Assembly (NCBI RefSeq): GCF_030580955.1
Contig: NZ_JAUQON010000006.1
Span: forward strand, 248,001-312,000
Length of the DNA stretch: 64,000 bases
Origin: Hymenobacter convexus
GTDB taxonomy: Bacteria; Bacteroidota; Bacteroidia; Cytophagales; Hymenobacteraceae
Direction of reading: 5' to 3'
Each line of letters begins with the position of its first letter. The first letter of the stretch is position 1. Position numbers and translations under genes: made by a program. Below, piece after piece: positions 60,540-64,000 of the stretch. The notes under the pieces are model-generated. The model did not search any database and was not told the origin of the DNA. It worked only from the letters and a program-made list of their open reading frames with translations.

Positions 60540-63458
60540 TTATTGTGGCCCTCCCCCACCGCCGGGAGGCGGGCCGCCCATGCCGCCGCCCATTCCTCCA
60601 CCGGGAGGGCCACCGAAACCGCCGCGGCCCTCGCCCCGGCCTTCGCGGCTGCCACCTTCAGAGGTAGGCGCTATCACGTTGCCGCTGCGGATGTTGTAGG
60701 TGAACATGAGCATGAAGTAGCGCTGCAGAATGTTGGTTTGCACGTCTTCGTAGTAGGCATCGGTCACGTTGCGCGAGATGCTGCGGTTCTGGCCCAACAG
60801 GTCGAAGGCGTACACCTTGATTTCGCCGCGCTGGCCGGGAAACAGCTTCTTGCCGATGCTGGCGTTCCAGAGAATGTACTGCTGGTTGTAGCCGGCCGAG
60901 AGGCCCGCATAGGCCTGGTGCACCACGTCGGTGGCAATGTTGATGCCGGGCCCCACAATCCAGTTCAGGCGGCCGCGCGTCACCTGCGAGAAGTAGTTGG
61001 TGTTCAAGCGCGTTTGCAGGGTGTTGATGACGTAGTTCTTGCTCGACGTGGTGGAGGCCGTGAAGTCGAGGTTGGCGCTGATGTTGGAGCTGAGCGTGAG
61101 GCCGGCCCCGAACGAAGGCACGCGGGCGTAGTTCAGGCCGCCGTTCACGAGGCCCGGCGTTTGGGTGAAGCCGGCGTTGCCGCTCAGGTTCACGTTGGTT
61201 TTGATGGGCTTGATGGGCCGGCCGTAGCTGATGAGCGAGCGGACGTTGTACTCCTGGCTCAGGTTGGTGGGCTGGGTGAGCTGGCCGCCGGCCGGGATGG
61301 TGACGGGCGGGGCGCCTTCGGGCGTAACCGTCGTTTCGCGGGCGGCCACAATGGTGCGGTTCGAAATCGGATTCTGGGTGTAAGAGCCCGAGAGCAAGGC
61401 GAAGAAGTTGCTCGACACCTCGGGATTCGAAGCAGAGTAGCGGACGTTAACAGAATGCTGGAATTCCTGGCGCAGCGTGGGGTTGCCGATGGTGAGCTGC
61501 AGCGGGTTCGAGTTGTTCACCACGGCCTGCAACTGGCTCACGCTGGGCGGGTTGGTGTTGGTACGGTAGAACAGACGCAGGTTTTTCTGGCGCGTGAAGC
61601 GGTAGTTCAGGTTGGCGTTGGGCAGCACGTTCACGAAGTAGTAGCGCCCGATGCTGGGCCGCGGGTATTGCGCGTCGCTGTACAGTTCCGAGTACTGCCC
61701 CGCCACCCCAATACCCGCCTGGAACTTCTGCGTAACGTGCCGGAACGTGACTCCGCCCGACTGGTTAAGGTAGTAGTTATCAAACACGTTGCTCAGCCCC
61801 TCGTTCAGCTGGCGGGTGTCGCCGTTCAGCCGGTCGTAGGTGTATTTATCGGAGTGGTTGGGCGCGTAGCTGATGGCGTAGTTGGCCTGCACCTGATTTT
61901 GCCGCGAAATAGCCTCCGTCAGCGCCAGGTTGGCATTGATGCTGCCGCCGTTTTGCTTCAGGGTGCTCAGCTGGTTGAGGTTGTTCAGGGCCGAGCCCGT
62001 GTCCTCGGTTTGTAAGGTGGTAGTGGCCGTTTTCTGGCTGTACGTGCCGCCGATGCTGAGGCTGGCCGTGCGGCCGATTTTGGCGAAGCGGTGGCGCAGC
62101 AGCAGGTCGCCGCCGGTGTTCAGGCCCTGGTTTTCGCCGGTGTAAGTGCTGTTGATGCGGCTTTGCTCGGTACCGCGGCGGCTGGTGATGCCGTTGAGCA
62201 AGCTGTTGGAATTGTTGGTTTGCGAGCTGAACCGGGGCCGGAACAGGATGGAGTTGGCCGAGTCGATTTTGTGCTCCAGCCGCAGGTTGAAGCGGTGGTT
62301 GGTGTTGAGGCTGCGGCCGATGGCGGCCTGGTTGTAGCGCGTGTTGGCCGTGTCGACGTAGTAGCGCTGGGTGGTGCTGCTCAGGGCGTTGTTGGCGTGG
62401 TTGAAGAAGTAGCTGGCCGAGAGGTCGGTTTTCTTGTTCCAGTTGTTCGAGTAGTTCAGGCCCGCCGCATTGGTGGTCGTGATGCCGCCGCTCTGGTTCA
62501 CCAGAAAGTCGCCGGCGTTGCCGCCGTTGCCGCCGCCGCCCCCGCCGGCGCGGGCACCCCCACCCCCACGGCCGCCGCCGCCGGAGTTGGAGTTGCCCAC
62601 CACGCCCAGCAGGTCCTCGGTGCCGAAGTTCTGCTCGTTCACGTTGTTGCTCTGGGCCAGCACGGCCACCCGTTGCGCGCCGTTGAACTTATTGATGTTG
62701 CCGCTGGCCTTGTAGTGGTCGGGGCCGGCGCCGCCCACCACGCGCCCAAAGGTGCCGTTGCGGAATTCAATCTTGGTCACAATGTTGATGGTCTTGGTCG
62801 TATTGCCATCGTCGAAGCCCGAAAAGCGGCTCTGCTCGCTGCGCTGGTCAAATACTTCCACCTTGTCCACCATTTCGGCGGGCAGGTTTTTGAGCACCGC
62901 GTCGGGGTCGGTGCCGAAGAAGGGCTTACCATCTACCAGTACCTGGGCCACATTTTCGCCCTGGGCCTGAATCTTGCCGTCGGCCCCGCGGGCCACGCCG
63001 GGCATCTTCTCCAGCAGGTCGCCGGTGGTGGCGTCGGGGTTGGTTTTGAAGGCGCGGGCGTTGAACTGGGTGGTGTCGCCCTTCTGCACGCTTTGGGCGG
63101 CGGCGCCCGTCACCACCACGCCTTTGAGTTGCACGCCACCCGTTTGCAGGGCCAGCGTACCCGTCTGCACGGGCGTGCCGCTCACCGTCAGGGCCTGGCT
63201 CAGCTTGGCGTAGCCCACAAAGGAGGCATCGAGCACGTAGCGCCCGGCGGCCACGTTGTCGAACTGAAACTTGCCGTCGGCGTCCACGGCCGTGCCGCGC
63301 TTCACCGAGTCGGGCAAGTGAATGAGCAGCACGTTGGCCCCGATGAGCGGCGACTGGTCTTTGCCATCGGCCACGCGGCCACTCACCGTGGTGGGCGCCT
63401 GCGCCCGGGCCGCGCTCAAGCTCAGCAGCAAGAGAAGAAACAGGAAAACGTGCCGCAT
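60540..63458 (-). CDS. TonB-dependent-receptor-like outer-membrane beta-barrel protein
   Basis: A 972-residue outer-membrane protein. Signal MRHVFLFLLLLLSLSAARA. Residues about 25-110 are a CarboxypepD_reg-like domain (TVSGRVADGKDQSPLIGANVLLIHLPDS, GYAKLSQALTVSG). The plug-like region (about 115-235) has QKGDTTQFNARAFKTNPDATTGDLLEKMPGVARGADGKIQAQGENVAQVLVDGKPFFGTDPDAVLKNLPAEMVDKVEVFD. A Gly-rich insertion (about 300-330) leads into a long barrel of the OMP_b-brl_3 type. The C-terminus is a Gly/Pro/Met-rich tail after the barrel, unusual for a TonB receptor. Substrate unknown; no SusD partner adjacent. Confidence 0.9.
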   Translation of the reverse strand: MRHVFLFLLLLLSLSAARAQAPTTVSGRVADGKDQSPLIGANVLLIHLPDSVKRGTAVDADGKFQFDNVAAGRYVLDASFVGYAKLSQALTVSGTPVQTGTLALQTGGVQLKGVVVTGAAAQSVQKGDTTQFNARAFKTNPDATTGDLLEKMPGVARGADGKIQAQGENVAQVLVDGKPFFGTDPDAVLKNLPAEMVDKVEVFDQRSEQSRFSGFDDGNTTKTINIVTKIEFRNGTFGRVVGGAGPDHYKASGNINKFNGAQRVAVLAQSNNVNEQNFGTEDLLGVVGNSNSGGGGRGGGGARAGGGGGGNGGNAGDFLVNQSGGITTTNAAGLNYSNNWNKKTDLSASYFFNHANNALSSTTQRYYVDTANTRYNQAAIGRSLNTNHRFNLRLEHKIDSANSILFRPRFSSQTNNSNSLLNGITSRRGTEQSRINSTYTGENQGLNTGGDLLLRHRFAKIGRTASLSIGGTYSQKTATTTLQTEDTGSALNNLNQLSTLKQNGGSINANLALTEAISRQNQVQANYAISYAPNHSDKYTYDRLNGDTRQLNEGLSNVFDNYYLNQSGGVTFRHVTQKFQAGIGVAGQYSELYSDAQYPRPSIGRYYFVNVLPNANLNYRFTRQKNLRLFYRTNTNPPSVSQLQAVVNNSNPLQLTIGNPTLRQEFQHSVNVRYSASNPEVSSNFFALLSGSYTQNPISNRTIVAARETTVTPEGAPPVTIPAGGQLTQPTNLSQEYNVRSLISYGRPIKPIKTNVNLSGNAGFTQTPGLVNGGLNYARVPSFGAGLTLSSNISANLDFTASTTSSKNYVINTLQTRLNTNYFSQVTRGRLNWIVGPGINIATDVVHQAYAGLSAGYNQQYILWNASIGKKLFPGQRGEIKVYAFDLLGQNRSISRNVTDAYYEDVQTNILQRYFMLMFTYNIRSGNVIAPTSEGGSREGRGEGRGGFGGPPGGGMGGGMGGPPPGGGGGPQ

Positions 63459-63542
63459 AGAGATAAGTAAAGCGCTGAAAATAAGTCTGACGGCAATCCG
63501 TCGGGCAAGGTTCGATAATCGAAACAATCGATTGTGTAGCCT

Positions 63543-64000
63543 CTACTTCTTGCGAAGCAGCAGCAGCCCATCGCGCAGGGGCAGAAAAACCGGCTCCACG
63601 CGCGCATCCCGGGCTATTTTGTCGTTGAAAGCTCGAACCAGGGGCGTATCCTTATCGCCGGTTTTCAACGGGTGTTCGGGCAGCACCTTGCCGCCCCACA
63701 GCACGTTGTCGACGATGAGCAGCCCGCCCGGCCGCACCTGTTCAATGACGGCTTCAAAGTACGCGTCGTTGTTGCGCTTGTCGGCGTCAATAAAGACCAA
63801 GTCCCACACTTCATCGACCAAGCCCGGCAAAACATCGAGCGCCGCGCCGATATAGAGCTGAACCTGTGCCGTAAGGCCCGCCGCCGCCACGTAGCGCCGA
63901 ATGCGCGCCTCCCGCTCCGGGTCGATTTCGATGGTGTGCAACTGGCCATCCTCCGCCAACCCTTCGGCCAGGCATAAGGCCGCGTAGCCGCAAAACGTGC
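63543..64000 (-). CDS. O-methyltransferase (partial)
   Basis: C-terminal 152 residues of a SAM-dependent class I O-methyltransferase (Methyltransf_3, CCoAOMT/COMT-like) running off the right edge. Visible: the motif-I region TFCGYAALCLAEGL, IEIDPEREARIRRYV, VWDLVFIDADKRNNDAYFEAVIEQVRPGGLLIVDNVLWGGKVL and the usual end FLPLRDGLLLLRKK. The DADK and NNDAY metal and substrate contacts are present. Its target in bacteria is unknown; some act on tRNA hydroxyuridine or catechols. The N-terminal part is outside the window. Confidence 0.9.
   Translation of the reverse strand, partial: TFCGYAALCLAEGLAEDGQLHTIEIDPEREARIRRYVAAAGLTAQVQLYIGAALDVLPGLVDEVWDLVFIDADKRNNDAYFEAVIEQVRPGGLLIVDNVLWGGKVLPEHPLKTGDKDTPLVRAFNDKIARDARVEPVFLPLRDGLLLLRKK

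Overview
The window is a GC-rich (about 62%) chromosomal segment of a member of the Bacteroidota, most likely Hymenobacter or a close relative in Cytophagales. The evidence is the TAnnTTTG-type -7 promoter elements, a Rho factor with a very long disordered insert, a T9SS-style C-terminal sorting domain, SusC-like and OMP_b-brl outer-membrane proteins, a DUF3570/DUF4266 cluster, and the scarcity of Shine-Dalgarno sequences. It looks like core genome: no insertion sequence, prophage, CRISPR array, rRNA or tRNA was seen.

Layout. 0-9 kb: a partial cell-wall amidase divergent from an LptD-like LPS assembly protein, a pseudo-receiver protein, panB, creD, an RluA-family pseudouridine synthase, a fatty-acid desaturase and a DUF2846-like protein. 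9-12 kb: translation genes rpsP-rimM-trmD and rplS with clear promoters, hairpins and a terminator. 12-16.6 kb: two minus-strand unknowns, overlapping queD-folE, a TIGR01777 oxidoreductase, a RyR-domain miniprotein and a DUF2625 protein. 16.6-19 kb: a class A penicillin-binding protein. 19-27 kb: mostly minus-strand small membrane proteins, a DUF4173 protein, a diiron ferritin-like protein, a radical SAM/B12-type protein, and a winged-helix regulator with its membrane partner. Three copies of one palindrome, CTTTG-N5-CAAAG, sit 7-11 nt upstream of the three minus-strand promoter-proximal genes here, which suggests a previously undescribed one-component regulon. 27-31.5 kb: membrane protein, methyltransferase, UbiA prenyltransferase, lipoprotein, FrnE-like DsbA protein. 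31.7-36 kb: rho divergent from serS. 36-42 kb: UBP zinc finger, lipoprotein-type intradiol dioxygenase, a pirin-like bicupin, a family 9 glycosyltransferase, and a PolX-like protein whose polymerase active site is lost while the PHP nuclease site is kept. 42-46 kb: a thioredoxin-like/ApbE/DUF4266/DUF3570 cluster. 46-52 kb: EVE protein, secreted proteins, a DUF4252-like lipoprotein, an aminopeptidase P, and trxA ending in a 34-bp perfect bidirectional hairpin. 52-64 kb: dnaE, an FG-GAP/T9SS protein, a MltD-like LysM transglycosylase, a large outer-membrane beta-barrel protein, and a partial O-methyltransferase.

Two dispersed palindromic repeat families run through the window. The commoner one has arms beginning GTCATnCTGAGC; twelve paired copies and one single arm were located, nearly all just outside coding regions. 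The second, beginning AGTAGCGC, supplies the TAG stop codon of three genes (rimM, trmD, a DUF4252-like gene). All functions are read from sequence motifs by eye; no database search was run.
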